DNA of 49,145 nt from Deltaproteobacteria bacterium (GTDB taxonomy: Bacteria; UBA10199; JADGCS01): the NCBI GenBank assembly GCA_015228875.1, contig JADGCS010000020.1, forward strand, positions 1 through 49,145, written 5' to 3'. This document shows, piece by piece, positions 34,134 to 45,269 of the stretch. The position numbers were made by a program, and so were the translations under genes. Every line of letters begins with the position of its first letter. Positions within the stretch are counted from its first letter, which is position 1. The notes beneath the pieces were generated by a model. The model did no database searches. It was not told where the DNA came from and saw nothing but the letters and a program-made list of their open reading frames with translations.

Positions 34134-34793
34134 ATGGACCTCAAACAAATTCTCGATCCCCAGGCGCGCTACGTTTTTTTATTGCGGGATGCTGCTTCGT
34201 TTGCCTTTCCCATTGTTCACGTTGAGCAAAACTTTCTTTATTTCAGTTCTCAGAAAGAATTTGCACGTCCCTTTGACGAGGGATACTTTGTGGCACAGGA
34301 TACCGAAGGCATTGTCCGGTTTACAAACCCACACATCGAATCTCTTAAAAACAACCCGCAGCAAGCACTGGGATTGTTGCTGCACCGTATCGATTTTGAA
34401 AAGACGGCTTATGCCATTTCCAACCGCAGACAAAATGTTCGTTACGTGTTTAAAGATTTTATCCCGATCTCTTTTAATGTCTTTGGCGAATCCATGATGG
34501 CCCAACTCGTCAACATCAGCGAGGGGGGCTTGAGGATGTGTATCGACACACCCATCAAGACAAACGTGCTCTGTCACCTTGAGGTGAGACTGCCGATAGA
34601 CGGGACAACTGTGACCCTTAACACCAACGGGCTTGTGGTGTACGCGGGCAGGGACGAAGACTCGAGCAAAAACATGGTGGGGATTTGTTTTATCACGCCC
34701 GAATTTGTGTCGGCCAAAGAGAAGAAAAGATATTTTGAGGCCAAAGAAGTTCTTAAAAAATTTATTGAGGGGAGAGAGAAAATTGCCTCATGA
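34134..34793 (+). CDS. PilZ domain protein with N-terminal domain (YcgR-like layout)
   Basis: 219 residues. An N-terminal beta-rich domain (about 1-100) precedes a PilZ domain with SNRRQNVRYVFKDF (RxxxR) and LVNISEGGLRM (NxSxxG), a two-domain order like YcgR flagellar brakes. A helical tail, KKRYFEAKEVLKKFIEG, ends the protein. No signal or membrane helix. It overlaps trmL convergently by 32 nt. Confidence 0.88.
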   Translation: MDLKQILDPQARYVFLLRDAASFAFPIVHVEQNFLYFSSQKEFARPFDEGYFVAQDTEGIVRFTNPHIESLKNNPQQALGLLLHRIDFEKTAYAISNRRQNVRYVFKDFIPISFNVFGESMMAQLVNISEGGLRMCIDTPIKTNVLCHLEVRLPIDGTTVTLNTNGLVVYAGRDEDSSKNMVGICFITPEFVSAKEKKRYFEAKEVLKKFIEGREKIAS

Positions 34794-35220
34794 CCTCGTA
34801 CGCCGCAACTGCGGCCGCGTTGGAGACATTGAGACTTCTCACCTTGCCCGGCATGGGGATGGTGACGGCATGCTCCCAGTTTTGATGCAGCAGATCTGTT
34901 GGCAGTCCTCTTGATTCGGAACCAAAGACAAGAAAATCCCCCTTTTGATAGGTGACGTTGGTGTAAAGCTGTTTTGCCTTGGTGGTGAAAAAAAACATGC
35001 GGCTTTGTTGATGACAAAGCAAAAACGCCGCCAGGCTGTCGTGTGTGACAAGTTTCAAATCTTTCCAGTAGTCAAGACCCGCCCTTTTTATTTTTTTATC
35101 ATCAAGGACAAATCGCATGGGGTAAACAAGGTGCAGCTCGATATCCAGCCCAACACAGAGCCGGCTGATGTTGCCTGTGTTCTGCGGGATATCGGGGTGT
35201 ATGAGGGCAATGTGAAACAT
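34762..35220 (-). CDS. trmL: tRNA (cytidine/uridine-34-2'-O)-methyltransferase TrmL
   Basis: SPOUT-fold enzyme that methylates the ribose of the wobble base in tRNA-Leu. 152 residues (family about 155): MFHIALIHPDIPQNTGNISR, DYWKDLKL, FLVFGSESRGLP and RSLNVSNAAAVAAYEVMRQ, the trefoil-knot motifs in order. ATG 35220 was chosen over the upstream frame, which is read from element D copy 2. Confidence 0.95.
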   Translation of the reverse strand: MFHIALIHPDIPQNTGNISRLCVGLDIELHLVYPMRFVLDDKKIKRAGLDYWKDLKLVTHDSLAAFLLCHQQSRMFFFTTKAKQLYTNVTYQKGDFLVFGSESRGLPTDLLHQNWEHAVTIPMPGKVRSLNVSNAAAVAAYEVMRQFSLSPQ

Positions 35221-35258
35221 GGGGGTCAGGGTATTTTTTAAAAAACAATTGGACAAAA

Positions 35259-35421
35259 ACAAGAACAAAGAGCGGGAAATCCTTACGTTCCTGCGGATAC
35301 GCCCGACGGAAATAAATTCAAACACGGCAAATAGAGCGGAAAACAGCGAAATCCTGACAGATGTATATGTTGTCGGGCTTAGGTCCTCGTCACTACAGGA
35401 TTTCCCGTGCTTTGTTCTTGT
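35259..35421. repeat. Element D, copy 2
   Basis: 163 bp, the same length as the core of copy 1. Arms ACAAGAACAAAGAGCGGGAA... and complement; arm bases differ from copy 1 on both sides together. Its right arm encodes the last nine residues and stop of the neighbouring 1,037-residue protein. Confidence 0.9.
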
Positions 35422-38400
35422 TGCTCCGTTTTATCCGGATCAGCAAGAAAGTCAAAAGCAAAATTGTAAAGACAGGCAATCCCCTGTTTGTGCACCTTTG
35501 CTGTGTGGCATGTAAACTGCAATTCATGGCCCCGCCAAAGGCGCCAAAGATGGTGCCTGGGGGCTGGTCCACGGTATCGACACCCACGTTGGGTGTTTGT
35601 GATTCTGTAAGGTTAAGCGTGCAGACCTCACAGTAGATGGCCTTTTCGACTGTGATATCCTTTGTGGCTGGTAGTGTAAACTCCGCCACTGCCATCTTGA
35701 TCGCGGGGGTGTTTGCAGATGTCGGGATATTGTTGACAGGCGTCGCTGTTGCAGTTCCCGACTGATCCCCATGAACAGGTCTGGCGTCATAAGTTTTGAT
35801 GTCAATCTCAAAACCGGCCACGTAGACACTGTTGTCTTTGGGCTTGTCAAGCGGCATGGAGGGTGTTGGTTCGTCGGGATTGCCTGTTTTTTGTAATACA
35901 ATCTCTGTCAGCAGGTCCTTTGTTTTAAGGTCGTACACGTTGACGTTATTGTTTTCGGTATCGTAAACAAAAAGGTCCACCTCTGATGCGGCGAGCCTTG
36001 CATTGTCTGCGGCGATGGCGTCGATGATGACATCGGCTTCAAGCGTTTCGGCCCCCACCTCGGCAATCATGGCATTCTCACCACCTGTAAGGATATACAG
36101 TTTATTGTAGGGATCAAAGACTGCATCGGTGATGCTATCGATGGTCAGCCCGGTATTGAGTGCCAGGGCGTCTTTAAGCAGGTACTCCTGCGTGTAATCG
36201 ATGTTGGTCTGATCATCAAAATTTGCCATGCTGTAAATATTACCATCGGTGGTGAGGGCAAAGAGTTTGTTCTGACCGTCCGTGAATACTTTTTTTACGG
36301 GCGTCTCTGTCTTGAATGTTCTTAAAATATCCCCCGCCTCGTTCCAGCAGTAAACCTTATTGCTTGCAACACCCACGCCGGGGGCGCAGGTTACAGCAAC
36401 AGGCGCTTTTTTGGATGCAGGGCAGATGGCGATTGCTGGGGGCTTTGCCGGACGACAGGCGTATTTTTCAATACAGGGGTCCACACAGTCTATGACCCCG
36501 TTGTTGTCATTATCGAGATCGGCCACACCACAGCCGCAGGCGCCGGGGGCCGTCTTTAAAGGATCTGCGGGACAGGCGTCCGGCTCGATACAGGTAAAGT
36601 CGTTGCTTGAGGCGCTGACTACCTTTTCAAATCCGGCCTTGCACTTTACGCGGCATCCAGGCTCACCGTTCTGAGAATTGGGTAGTGCACATGTTTTATT
36701 CGCCGCACCAAGATTGACGTCAAGACCGGGTTCACATTCTTCGCCCTTGACGCAGGTGTTTAAGGGATCGTTGTAACTCATATCAAGTATAGAAGAGATG
36801 GCCGTTTCCGCAGCCAAGGCATCAGCAGACCAGAAGGTAATGATTGAAGCAGGCCTGCCAAACTGCCAGCCTGTTTCGGGCACTGCAAGGGTGCTCAAAA
36901 GGGCGCTAATGTCGGGAGATGTATAGTTGGGGCCATTTGCCGGGATGAGTGTCCAACTGATGCAGTCGTCTTCGTTAAAGTTGGAGAGTCTCTGGGAGAT
37001 GTGGTTTGCTGAGGCCGCGTCAAAGACAAAATCGGGTGCGTCATTTGTTCTCTCAATGCAGAGAGCAAGTGTTGCCTCTGCGATTAACGGTGTTGACAGG
37101 GTAAATTTTAGGTGGATGTCTGTGTTTTCGGCGTCAGCAAGCGGGTTATTACCGGATTGAAGCACTTGTGTCGGGTAGATGGCGCCGTGATAAACAAGGC
37201 CCGCTGCCGCGTCTGTGTACAGTACCGGTGTGACGTTTCTGGGAGGCGCGTTGAAAGCAGTGAGTGCGTTGCAGGGATCCTGAATCACGCCGTCGCCGCA
37301 AGTGGCCAGTTTGCAGGTATTAGAGCACGCGTCGTTTGTGATAAAGTTGCCGTCGTCGCAGGGTTCACCCGCCTCGACAACACCGTTGCCGCAGGCAGGG
37401 GCTGTGATGCCCGAACAGGCAATGTTGCACTTGTTTGGCTCGCCATTATGGCCATCATCGTCGCAGGCCTCGTTTGGGGTATCGGTGATGCCATCGCCGC
37501 ACATCATGGTATCGCCATCTGCGTCTTGGCAGTGTGCATCGCAGACCGTACAGTTTGACCGACCGTAGGCACATGCCTCGGTGATGGTGTTGCCGTCGTC
37601 GCAGGCCTCACCTGCTTCTTCCACCGAATTACCGCACACAGAGGGCGTTATGCCGTTACATGTGCTGTTGCACTGGTTTGGCCGGCCGTTGAGGGCTGCT
37701 CCGTCATCGCAGGTTTCACCTGCTTCCTGTATTGTGTTACCGCACACTGCGGGCGTTATGCCGTTACACGTACTGTTACAGTGGTTTGGCTGGCCATTGA
37801 GGACTGGACCTTCGTCGCAGCTTTCACCTGCTTCCCGTATTGTATTACCGCACACTGCGGGCGTTATGCCGTTACACGTACTGTTACAGTGGTTTGGCTG
37901 GCCATTGAGGACTGGACCTTCGTCGCAGGTTTCACTGGCATTCACATATCCCTCAACAGTGCCGTTCCCGCAACAAACGCCGCCCTCGTCGGTGAGGGCG
38001 TTGACATCGGGGTTGTTGTTGATGCCGTCGCAGACCTCTGTGTTGGAAATTTGGACGATGAGACGCGGCACCTCGGACAGTTCCCCTAATTGACACAGTA
38101 CTTCTTCTGGTCCACTAGCGGTCATTTTAATGCATTGTTCGAGTGAGACGGGTCTGTCATTTACGGTGACATAAAACGGTTTTTCAGCTTGAGAACGAAG
38201 ATACTGGCACTGCAGTATAAACAGTTCGGCGGGCGGGCTGCCATCAACCTCTCTGTTGATGGGATTAACCGGATGAGGGTCATCGGGGTCCACAAGGCCG
38301 GGGTCTAAGCAACGCAATTCACGAACAGGATCGTCTGTTGATACCTTGATATCCGAAACATCAATCCCTTCCGTAATAACACCCATCTCAGAAAAATACA

Positions 38401-38503
38401 GACGGATAACCTCTGTCTCCATATCGGCGACCTGAGCGAAACCAAAGGAAGGTGTCAGCGCAATTATGATCAGGTAAAGGACTGATATGATGGTTCTCTT
38501 CAT
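35393..38503 (-). CDS. Exported Cys-rich DUF4215-repeat protein with propeller-like region and sorting-type tail
   Basis: 1,037 residues. Signal peptide (MKRTIISVLYLIIIALTPS, cleavage near GFAQ). An N-terminal domain (LYFSEMGVITEGIDVSDIKV) is shared with the next gene upstream. Cys-rich repeats of the myxobacterial DUF4215 type (CGNTIREAGESCDEG...) include near-identical 36-residue units. A calcium-type DLDNDNNGVIDC loop precedes a region of repeated strands (NKVYCWNEAGDILRTF, KLFALTTDGNIYSM, KLYILTGGENAMI) like a beta-propeller. It ends GGAMNCSL, a membrane helix (LPVFTILLLTFLLI) and RIKRS. The final NKNKAREIL comes from element D. Likely anchored on the cell surface. Third gene of a minus-strand operon, 17 nt after its neighbour. 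Confidence 0.88.
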   Translation of the reverse strand: MKRTIISVLYLIIIALTPSFGFAQVADMETEVIRLYFSEMGVITEGIDVSDIKVSTDDPVRELRCLDPGLVDPDDPHPVNPINREVDGSPPAELFILQCQYLRSQAEKPFYVTVNDRPVSLEQCIKMTASGPEEVLCQLGELSEVPRLIVQISNTEVCDGINNNPDVNALTDEGGVCCGNGTVEGYVNASETCDEGPVLNGQPNHCNSTCNGITPAVCGNTIREAGESCDEGPVLNGQPNHCNSTCNGITPAVCGNTIQEAGETCDDGAALNGRPNQCNSTCNGITPSVCGNSVEEAGEACDDGNTITEACAYGRSNCTVCDAHCQDADGDTMMCGDGITDTPNEACDDDGHNGEPNKCNIACSGITAPACGNGVVEAGEPCDDGNFITNDACSNTCKLATCGDGVIQDPCNALTAFNAPPRNVTPVLYTDAAAGLVYHGAIYPTQVLQSGNNPLADAENTDIHLKFTLSTPLIAEATLALCIERTNDAPDFVFDAASANHISQRLSNFNEDDCISWTLIPANGPNYTSPDISALLSTLAVPETGWQFGRPASIITFWSADALAAETAISSILDMSYNDPLNTCVKGEECEPGLDVNLGAANKTCALPNSQNGEPGCRVKCKAGFEKVVSASSNDFTCIEPDACPADPLKTAPGACGCGVADLDNDNNGVIDCVDPCIEKYACRPAKPPAIAICPASKKAPVAVTCAPGVGVASNKVYCWNEAGDILRTFKTETPVKKVFTDGQNKLFALTTDGNIYSMANFDDQTNIDYTQEYLLKDALALNTGLTIDSITDAVFDPYNKLYILTGGENAMIAEVGAETLEADVIIDAIAADNARLAASEVDLFVYDTENNNVNVYDLKTKDLLTEIVLQKTGNPDEPTPSMPLDKPKDNSVYVAGFEIDIKTYDARPVHGDQSGTATATPVNNIPTSANTPAIKMAVAEFTLPATKDITVEKAIYCEVCTLNLTESQTPNVGVDTVDQPPGTIFGAFGGAMNCSLHATQQRCTNRGLPVFTILLLTFLLIRIKRSNKNKAREIL
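37625..37950. repeat. 108-bp tandem repeats in the Cys-rich gene
   Basis: Three units encoding ITPAVCGNTIREAGESCDEG and 16 more residues. The last two are almost identical over 100 bp, pointing to recent expansion or gene conversion. Confidence 0.9.
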
Positions 38504-38520
38504 ATTGTGTCTCTTTCGCG

Positions 38521-40533
38521 TTATGGTGCAGGTACCGCAGATTCCTGCCATTCGATTTCTCCAGTCCCATTCATCCGCAGGATATATCCTTTGCCTGGTT
38601 TAATACTCCTGAGACTATCCTCTTCGTCAAGCGGCGGTTCGTACAGCATAATGTTTCCCGCAGAGTTCATGTGTTTGATATTATCCAGTCCAGTGAGTTG
38701 CTGTAACGTGACGCCAATATCCCCGGCCGCTGCGTCGGCGTTATGCAGGCCAAACCCCACCCAGTTTTCTCCGGGCGTGAGTGTAAACCGCTGATCAGCC
38801 CTGCGCACACCCTGAATTGTGAGCGTGCTGCCCAGACTGACATTGAGGATATAGTTTTTCATCGGTGTCATCTGGGTCAATGTCTTGGGGATGGGCAGCC
38901 TGTTGGTGTAACTGAGGATAAATCCGGAAGACGGGTCACGATGCTGGATATTAAACCCGACTGTGGCAGTGGAGCCAGTCGCTGTTAAACCCCGCATGAT
39001 AAACACCGGATCATTCGTAACCGCGCCAGTGTTGTTGTTCCACACATCGAGGGGCAGGGAGATCCAGTTGTTACCGGCGTTTAACGGGATGTTATAGGTG
39101 ATGAGGCAGATCTTGTCGCTAAAGTGCTCGGTGCCATTACATGAGGAAACATTACCGCAGTCAACACCTGGCTCTCCACAACGACGATGTTCGGGTCCTG
39201 TCTCAAAGCAGACAGTTTCCTCGGGTGTGGCGCGTGCGTCTGAGGATGAACAGACACCGCGTGTGACGCCATCTACCACGGTTGATGTACAAACCTTGAT
39301 CCCGTTACACGCATCCGACTCAGGCTCTTCGCATGGCAAGCCGTCATTAATAGGTGTGGGTCTTAACCCGTTCACTGCATCATAGTTGTACCTTTCACAT
39401 TCTCTGACTGTAAGTGTACAGTTGTTGTTGCAGCCATCGCCATCGGTTGCATTACCGTCGTCGCACTGCTCGGCGGGCAATCCTTCTGTGCTGTTATTTA
39501 CTATCCCGTCACCGCACGATTCGAGCTGACATGTGGCATTGCAACCATCGAGGGCATTGTTGTTACCGTCGTCGCACTCTTCATTGGTGCCATCGTTATC
39601 AATACCATCACCGCAGAACTCGTCGTGACATGTGGCATCGCAACCATCGAGACTCACGTTGTTGCCGTCGTCACATTGTTCATTAGTGCCATCGTTATCG
39701 ATACCATCACCGCAGAATTCGTCGTGACATGTGGCATCGCAGCCATCGATGGCATTGTTGTTGCCGTCATCACACTCTTCGTTGGTGCCGTCATTGTCGA
39801 TACCATCACCGCAGAATTCGTCGTGACATGTGGCATCGCAGCCGTCGCCAGCATCTGTGTTGTCGTCATCGCATTGTTCCAGCGGCTCCCCAAATTCTGC
39901 CCTGGCCCCCGGATAGTTTTCTTCTGTATTATTTCCACAACAGATATAGTCTTCGTCTGTCTTGCCGTCCCTGTCGTTATCAGCACCACCATAGGTGCCA
40001 TCACAAACCTCTACATCTGATATGGTGACCACCAAGGCTGGCATGCTGTTGAGCAGACACTCAACATCGTTTACCGCGATATCATCAGGGTCCTCTGTTG
40101 CAAGATCAAGTTCGATACTTCTGCATCGGTCACCTTCGATGTTAACCGGCACAAATTTAACCTCTGCATCGGCCGGATTGTCTATTTCGATTCTAAACTC
40201 ACGTCCAGAGATGGTCTCGGCATCGTATTGACACTGCAAGAGGATAATTTCGTTGGTGCCATCGGCGCTTGCATCATAATTGGCTATGGGAAAGTCAGCA
40301 GACCATGGGACCTGAAAACAAAAATAGCCATCATCGGGGTTGTCATCCATGACACGGTCGACACCAGCCGCGTCTGTGGCCACAACCCTGACATTTGACA
40401 CTGTAATGCCATCCTGCACCATCCCCTTGTCGGAAAAAAAGAGAAAGGCCGCCTCCGTAGTAAAACCCCAACCGACAGCAGGGGGCAGTGCCAGAACAAT
40501 TAAAGACACAATGGCAAAAATGATTTTTTTCAT
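38521..40533 (-). CDS. Exported Cys-rich DUF4215-repeat protein
   Basis: 670 residues. Signal peptide ([18 protein letters not shown], then VGWG). An N-terminal domain ([20 protein letters not shown] through [13 protein letters not shown]) is homologous to that of the downstream gene. Five or so Cys repeats follow ([20 protein letters not shown], 33-residue period) rich in Asp/Asn, possibly calcium-binding. The C-terminus has a [13 protein letters not shown] module, [11 protein letters not shown] and [12 protein letters not shown], nearly identical in DNA to the upstream gene. There is no membrane tail, so it is probably released or held by partners. Its ATG overlaps the stop of the upstream gene (ATGA). 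Confidence 0.88.
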   Translation of the reverse strand: MKKIIFAIVSLIVLALPPAVGWGFTTEAAFLFFSDKGMVQDGITVSNVRVVATDAAGVDRVMDDNPDDGYFCFQVPWSADFPIANYDASADGTNEIILLQCQYDAETISGREFRIEIDNPADAEVKFVPVNIEGDRCRSIELDLATEDPDDIAVNDVECLLNSMPALVVTISDVEVCDGTYGGADNDRDGKTDEDYICCGNNTEENYPGARAEFGEPLEQCDDDNTDAGDGCDATCHDEFCGDGIDNDGTNEECDDGNNNAIDGCDATCHDEFCGDGIDNDGTNEQCDDGNNVSLDGCDATCHDEFCGDGIDNDGTNEECDDGNNNALDGCNATCQLESCGDGIVNNSTEGLPAEQCDDGNATDGDGCNNNCTLTVRECERYNYDAVNGLRPTPINDGLPCEEPESDACNGIKVCTSTVVDGVTRGVCSSSDARATPEETVCFETGPEHRRCGEPGVDCGNVSSCNGTEHFSDKICLITYNIPLNAGNNWISLPLDVWNNNTGAVTNDPVFIMRGLTATGSTATVGFNIQHRDPSSGFILSYTNRLPIPKTLTQMTPMKNYILNVSLGSTLTIQGVRRADQRFTLTPGENWVGFGLHNADAAAGDIGVTLQQLTGLDNIKHMNSAGNIMLYEPPLDEEDSLRSIKPGKGYILRMNGTGEIEWQESAVPAP
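38793..39095 (-). repeat. About 300-bp near-identical duplicated module (second copy 40837-41140)
   Basis: The segment encoding NNWISLP...[13 protein letters not shown]...[10 protein letters not shown]...FTL is almost base-identical in both genes (a few substitutions only), while the flanking sequence is diverged. This indicates recent copying or ongoing gene conversion. Confidence 0.88.
39490..39860. repeat. 99-bp tandem repeats in the Cys-rich gene
   Basis: About four units, each encoding [20 protein letters not shown] and 13 more residues, in frame and highly similar. Confidence 0.88.
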
Positions 40534-43500
40534 GGTGTACCTCCACCTTCAAATTCTATTAATGACTCATCCCACTCCGCGCCGTTATCATCCATGTGCA
40601 TGATATAACCCTCGCCCGGGATGACCCCTGTCAATACAGCGCCTTCCAGGGGTGTGCCTAAAAGAGCGTCAATGCTGTCGTAGATAAAAATTGCCTTTGT
40701 AAGGGAGTCCAGATGCTGGATGTTAACGCTGTAGCCAGCAATAATTTGATCAAGCGTCTGCTCAATACCATAGGGCGGTATAAGCCCGGCGTTGTGCAGG
40801 CCAAAGCCCACCCAGTTTTCCCCGCTCTTTAATGTAAACTGCTGATCAGCCCTGCGCACACCCTGAATTGTGAGCATGCTGTCCAGACGGACGTTGAGGA
40901 TATAGTTTTTCATCGGTGTCATCTGGGTCAATGTCTTGGGGATGGGCAGCCTGTTGGTGTAACTGAGGATGAATCCGGAAGACGAGTCACGATGCTGGAT
41001 ATTAAACCCGACTGTGGCAGTGGAGCCAGTCGCTGTTAAACCCCGCATGATAAACACCGGATCATTCGTAACCGCGCCCGTGCTGTTGTTCCACACATCA
41101 AAGGGCAGCGAGATCCAGTTATTGCCTGTGATTAACGGGATCTCAAAACTAATGAGGCAGATCTTACGATCAAAATAGCTTGTGCCGTCGCATTCGATGA
41201 CATTGCCGCAATTGGTGCCGTCGCAGGGGTTTGCTGCTTCATCAAAACACACCGGTTCGAGCAGGGTGGCACCGTCTTCGATATCGGACGAACAGATAAC
41301 ATTGACGCCGTCATGAGTGGCGCATACCTTAATGCCGTTGCAGGCGTTTCCGTCTTCTTCACAGGGATTGCCGATGCTGTCCAGGCTTGGACAGGTATCA
41401 TGACAATCGGCAATACCGTCGCTGTCGGTGTCGGTATCGGGTGTGCCACAACCGCAAATGCCTGGCGCTGTTTTTAAAGGATCATCTTGACACTCGTCTG
41501 TGCTGACGGTTGTTGATGCGGTACAGCTAATGAGCGGGCCGTTTGTTCCGTCATCTAATTTGATCAAGGCCTTATAAACATTTATGGGCTGGTTTGCCCC
41601 TGCGTGGACGATGGGACATGTTGCTGTCGTGCCGGGATCACTGATGGCGTATGGGTCACTGGGAGGTCTTGAGCCATCCAATCTTGGGGGACACTGCAGG
41701 CTCACTTGACTGTAATTTCCACCGGCAATTGTGCATGTTGTGGTTGCTGTAGTTGTGCCCGCCGGAAAGGGCACAAGGCTGGGATCGCATGAGATTGAAG
41801 TGGGGCATATGGGGTCTTCACAATTATTTCCTATACCGTCATCATCATCGTCGCGTTGATTGGGATTTTCATTGGTTGGGCAGTTGTCGCAGGCATTGCC
41901 AAAGGCATCGCTATCGTTGTTGGCCTGATCGGCATTGATTGTCGTGTCACAGTTGTCAATACAATCGGCAACACCATCGGTGTCGGTGTCTGTGTCGGGT
42001 TGGCCACAACCGCAAATGCCGGGCGTGGTCTTTGCATCATCCAGTGGACACTCGTCTGTACTGATTGTGGTTGCTGTACCACAGACAAAACTCGACCATG
42101 TGACTGTTCCGTTATCCAGAGTTATCGACAATCTGCGAACACTCACCGGTTGATTTGCTCCCACCCGATCAACTGTACAGGTCGCACTGGTGGATGGATA
42201 ATTGACACTTGTGACTGTGCTATTGGGACACCTGATCATGGCCGACTGGTAGTTACCACCGACAACTGTGCAGGTTGTGGTTGCTGTAGTTGTTCCCGCC
42301 GGAAAGGGAACAAGGCTTGGATCGCACGAGATTGAAGTGGGGCAGGTGAGGTTTTCGCAATCATTGCCAATCCCATCACCGTCGTGGTCAAACTGATGGG
42401 GGTTAGAGACGTAGTCGCAGTTGTCGCAGGCGTCACCGAGTTCATCGGTGTCACTATTTAATTGATCGGGGTTGGCAACAAGATCACAATTATCGCAGGA
42501 GTCACCCAGAGAGTCTGTGTCGGTGTTTGCCTGATCGTTATTTGGGATTGTGGGACAGTTGTCGGCCCCATCGTGAACATTATCATCGTCGGTGTCTGTT
42601 TGGCATTCAGCGCAATGGTCACTGCCTTCACAATCCTCGGTACCATTGACCACGCCATCGCCGCAAGAGGCCGTGATTGTGATGGTGTCGCGTGATGTGG
42701 TGCAATCAGCGGAATCAAAATCATCATAACCAGTGAGATAGTGCACACGGCCGACAGAGACTGTGATTGTGCCCGTTGTGCTTACAATGCAAGATGCGGC
42801 GGTATTCGTAGTGAGTCCGTCATACCATGGAGGGGATGTATCGGCCGGGAAAACAGCATCAGAACTGCCTGCACAAGTGACAAAGGCTGTATCGTAACGC
42901 CCGTCTTTGATTGTGCAGGTAAGGTTTGTGTTTTGAACGACTGTTGCGGGACAATCCACAACAGGGCACACGGCATCACATGAATTTCCTTTTGATGCAG
43001 TAGCACCTTCGGCCGTGTCGTTGTTTGTTTGTGGTGTGTTTGGGGTGTTGGGGCAGTTGTCGCGGCAGTCGGGGAAACCGTCGAGGTCTGTGTCGGGGAA
43101 GTCTTCGTCTGTTAAGCCATCGCAGTCGTCGTCGAGATTGTTGCAGGTTTCGGGTGCATTAGGGTGGATTGAGTCAACAGTGTCATCGCAGTCAGTTGCC
43201 GGTTCAGACAAGGCCCCTTCGCCAGCATCCGCACAATCTGCATCAGCGGAGGTTACAGTGAGGGAGGTGTTCGTGTTGCGGTAATTATCACTATCCTGAT
43301 CCTTAAAGCAGATTTCGCCGCCATTGCAATTTTGATCAATGCCGTCACCCGTCACCTCTGTGGCGCCCGGGTGGATTGAGGCGACAATGTCATTACAGTC
43401 ACCAGGCCCATTTGGGCATTCGGGTGGATTGCCCTCATAGACGAGCGTTGCATCACAGTAATCATCCCCGTCATCATCACAGCCTTCATCAATCTCGCCG

Positions 43501-44699
43501 TTGCAGTTGTCGTCTTTACCGTCGCATTTTTCGATTCGAGTTGGATAAATTGTGGCGATATCGTCCTTGCAGTCGCAATTTTCGTCTGACACGGGACCCA
43601 ATGGATAACCGTCAGCATCACCATCTGTACTTGGCATATTCTCACAGCGGTTGTCCCAGCCCAGAACATTGGTGCAACGATATTCGTCATTGGTGCAAAG
43701 ATCCGCGTCTGATGATGACTCGCAGGCATCTCCTGCCGCAGGATCTCTTGAATCGACTGTGTCAGAGCCGTCTAAGGTAAAAGCGGTGCAGTCGTTGTCT
43801 ACCCCGTCGCAGTAGTCGGGGGCATTTGGATAGGTAGTGGAATTGCTGTTGTCACAGTCACCGGTGACTGGCGCGCGATACTCATCGGCACTGCAGTCAA
43901 GGCTTAGACCATCTACAACTGTTGCGATTCCATAGTTGTCGTTATCGGTATCTCTGTAGCACGAATCCACACCATCGCAGTCTTGATCGATGCCGTCGGC
44001 AGGGGTCTCTGTTGCCCCTGGGTGATAAATTGTGACATGATCATTGCAATCACCGCTCACAGCGGCAAGCCGGTAGTCCGCAACGCAGTTAAGACTGATG
44101 CCATCGACTATAGTAGAACTTCCGTACCCATCATTGTCGCTGTCGTAATAGCAGGAGTCAACACCATCGCAGTCCTGATCTATGCCATCGCCCGGGGTAT
44201 CTGTAGCATCTGGGTGAATATTCCCATTTCCTGTTGCATCGTTGCAGTCGTCTCCCACAGATTTGTAAGATGGGGTATCGGGACAGACAGCCGGGGTTCC
44301 AAAATGTCTGCGTCCATCGCTTCCATCCGGCCATTTGGCATCACAATAATCATCACTATCGTTGTCACAACCCTCATCTACAAACCCGTCACAGTCGTTG
44401 CTTATTCCATCACAGGCCTCATCAATAATGCACTGCCCAGAGACACAAATGGCGAATTGACAGGTGCATTGCGTGTGGCACTGACTATCGTTTTCACAAA
44501 AAGCGCTTTGAAAAGGGAGGGGTGTACATGCGGTGAGGGCCTGCGCATTTGGTGTGACAAAGCAAGCAAATACGACAAGTACAATGAAATAGGTTATTCT
44601 GCGAAAAAAGCTACGAGCATTTTTTGAGAATCCAAAACGTACTAAGGTGATGGTCGAAGCCAAAACAGGGACAAGGCATGGTGTTTTTTCTTTACCCAT
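40530..44699 (-). CDS. Giant exported protein with MopE-type metal-binding and thrombospondin type 3 repeats
   Basis: 1,389 residues from ATG 44699, chosen because AGGAG lies 4 nt before it (ATG 44702 is too close). Basic stretch and hydrophobic segment ([20 protein letters not shown]) form a long signal peptide. Residues about 60-480 carry MopE-type units ([34 protein letters not shown]). The middle holds thrombospondin type 3-like calcium repeats ([19 protein letters not shown]) and three copies of a [20 protein letters not shown] domain. The C-terminus repeats the [24 protein letters not shown] module. Dozens of Asp/Asn loops imply heavy calcium binding on the cell surface. First gene of the operon. 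Confidence 0.9.
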   Translation of the reverse strand: MGKEKTPCLVPVLASTITLVRFGFSKNARSFFRRITYFIVLVVFACFVTPNAQALTACTPLPFQSAFCENDSQCHTQCTCQFAICVSGQCIIDEACDGISNDCDGFVDEGCDNDSDDYCDAKWPDGSDGRRHFGTPAVCPDTPSYKSVGDDCNDATGNGNIHPDATDTPGDGIDQDCDGVDSCYYDSDNDGYGSSTIVDGISLNCVADYRLAAVSGDCNDHVTIYHPGATETPADGIDQDCDGVDSCYRDTDNDNYGIATVVDGLSLDCSADEYRAPVTGDCDNSNSTTYPNAPDYCDGVDNDCTAFTLDGSDTVDSRDPAAGDACESSSDADLCTNDEYRCTNVLGWDNRCENMPSTDGDADGYPLGPVSDENCDCKDDIATIYPTRIEKCDGKDDNCNGEIDEGCDDDGDDYCDATLVYEGNPPECPNGPGDCNDIVASIHPGATEVTGDGIDQNCNGGEICFKDQDSDNYRNTNTSLTVTSADADCADAGEGALSEPATDCDDTVDSIHPNAPETCNNLDDDCDGLTDEDFPDTDLDGFPDCRDNCPNTPNTPQTNNDTAEGATASKGNSCDAVCPVVDCPATVVQNTNLTCTIKDGRYDTAFVTCAGSSDAVFPADTSPPWYDGLTTNTAASCIVSTTGTITVSVGRVHYLTGYDDFDSADCTTSRDTITITASCGDGVVNGTEDCEGSDHCAECQTDTDDDNVHDGADNCPTIPNNDQANTDTDSLGDSCDNCDLVANPDQLNSDTDELGDACDNCDYVSNPHQFDHDGDGIGNDCENLTCPTSISCDPSLVPFPAGTTTATTTCTVVGGNYQSAMIRCPNSTVTSVNYPSTSATCTVDRVGANQPVSVRRLSITLDNGTVTWSSFVCGTATTISTDECPLDDAKTTPGICGCGQPDTDTDTDGVADCIDNCDTTINADQANNDSDAFGNACDNCPTNENPNQRDDDDDGIGNNCEDPICPTSISCDPSLVPFPAGTTTATTTCTIAGGNYSQVSLQCPPRLDGSRPPSDPYAISDPGTTATCPIVHAGANQPINVYKALIKLDDGTNGPLISCTASTTVSTDECQDDPLKTAPGICGCGTPDTDTDSDGIADCHDTCPSLDSIGNPCEEDGNACNGIKVCATHDGVNVICSSDIEDGATLLEPVCFDEAANPCDGTNCGNVIECDGTSYFDRKICLISFEIPLITGNNWISLPFDVWNNSTGAVTNDPVFIMRGLTATGSTATVGFNIQHRDSSSGFILSYTNRLPIPKTLTQMTPMKNYILNVRLDSMLTIQGVRRADQQFTLKSGENWVGFGLHNAGLIPPYGIEQTLDQIIAGYSVNIQHLDSLTKAIFIYDSIDALLGTPLEGAVLTGVIPGEGYIMHMDDNGAEWDESLIEFEGGGTP

Positions 44700-44702
44700 C
44701 AT

Positions 44703-45010
44703 ACTCCTAATAAGCAATTTCAGTGCCATCCCCAAAAAAATCGTCATTAAATAATATTGATTAAGTTCAATGCGTTACTTCAATAATACATGCTGTTTAG
44801 GTTTTTTGAGGCAGGTTGCTCCGTCAATCATTTTGATAATTTTATCATTTTGAGAGGCGTTTTGGGGTGTAGACACATCAGATGACAGCTGTTGATTGTG
44901 GTGTAAGATGCACCGCTTTTGTGATCAGGGGTTGACGGGGGGTGCGGCTTTGAGGGGGTGGGGTTATGTCAATAAAAAACTGGGAAAGGGCCACGGATAC
45001 GAGATAACTA
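44703..45010. other. Upstream region of the Cys-rich operon, no gene
   Basis: About 300 bp of non-coding sequence before the element at 45011. It should hold the promoter of the three-gene operon, but no confident -35/-10 pair was found. No repeat family member lies here. Confidence 0.5.
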
Positions 45011-45142
45011 GTGTCTGTCGGGAAATGCACTTTTTCTGTCATTCCCGCGAAGGCGGGAATCCAGAACTCATTAAAATGACTGGATTCCTGCTTTCGCAGG
45101 AATGACAACTTTCCCGATTTTTGGCACTTTTCCGACAGACAC
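45011..45142. repeat. Inverted-repeat element carrying a REP-like pair
   Basis: Outer ends GTGTCTGTCGGGAAA... and TCCGACAGACAC, the same ends as element C copy 2, flanked by TA on both sides. Inside are two REP-like hairpins in inverted orientation, ATTCCCGCGAAGGCGGGAAT and ATTCCTGCTTTCGCAGGAAT, each followed by CCAG or preceded by CTGG. This is the arrangement called a REPIN. Confidence 0.88.
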
Positions 45143-45269
45143 TAACTAGACAAAACCAGAGGCTTGTGATCGTTATGCCCACCTTTCCGGATTTGCTTGT
45201 AGGTACCGAGTCCGGAATTCATACTTCACAAGGTTCAAATAAGGAGGTTTGTGGTTGCCTCGTCGTTAA

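Noticed and set aside
36360..44627. Long plus-strand ORFs opposite the Cys-rich operon
   Set aside because: They mirror the skewed Asp/Cys/Gly codon use of the real genes, have no ribosome-binding sites, and break up at every linker.
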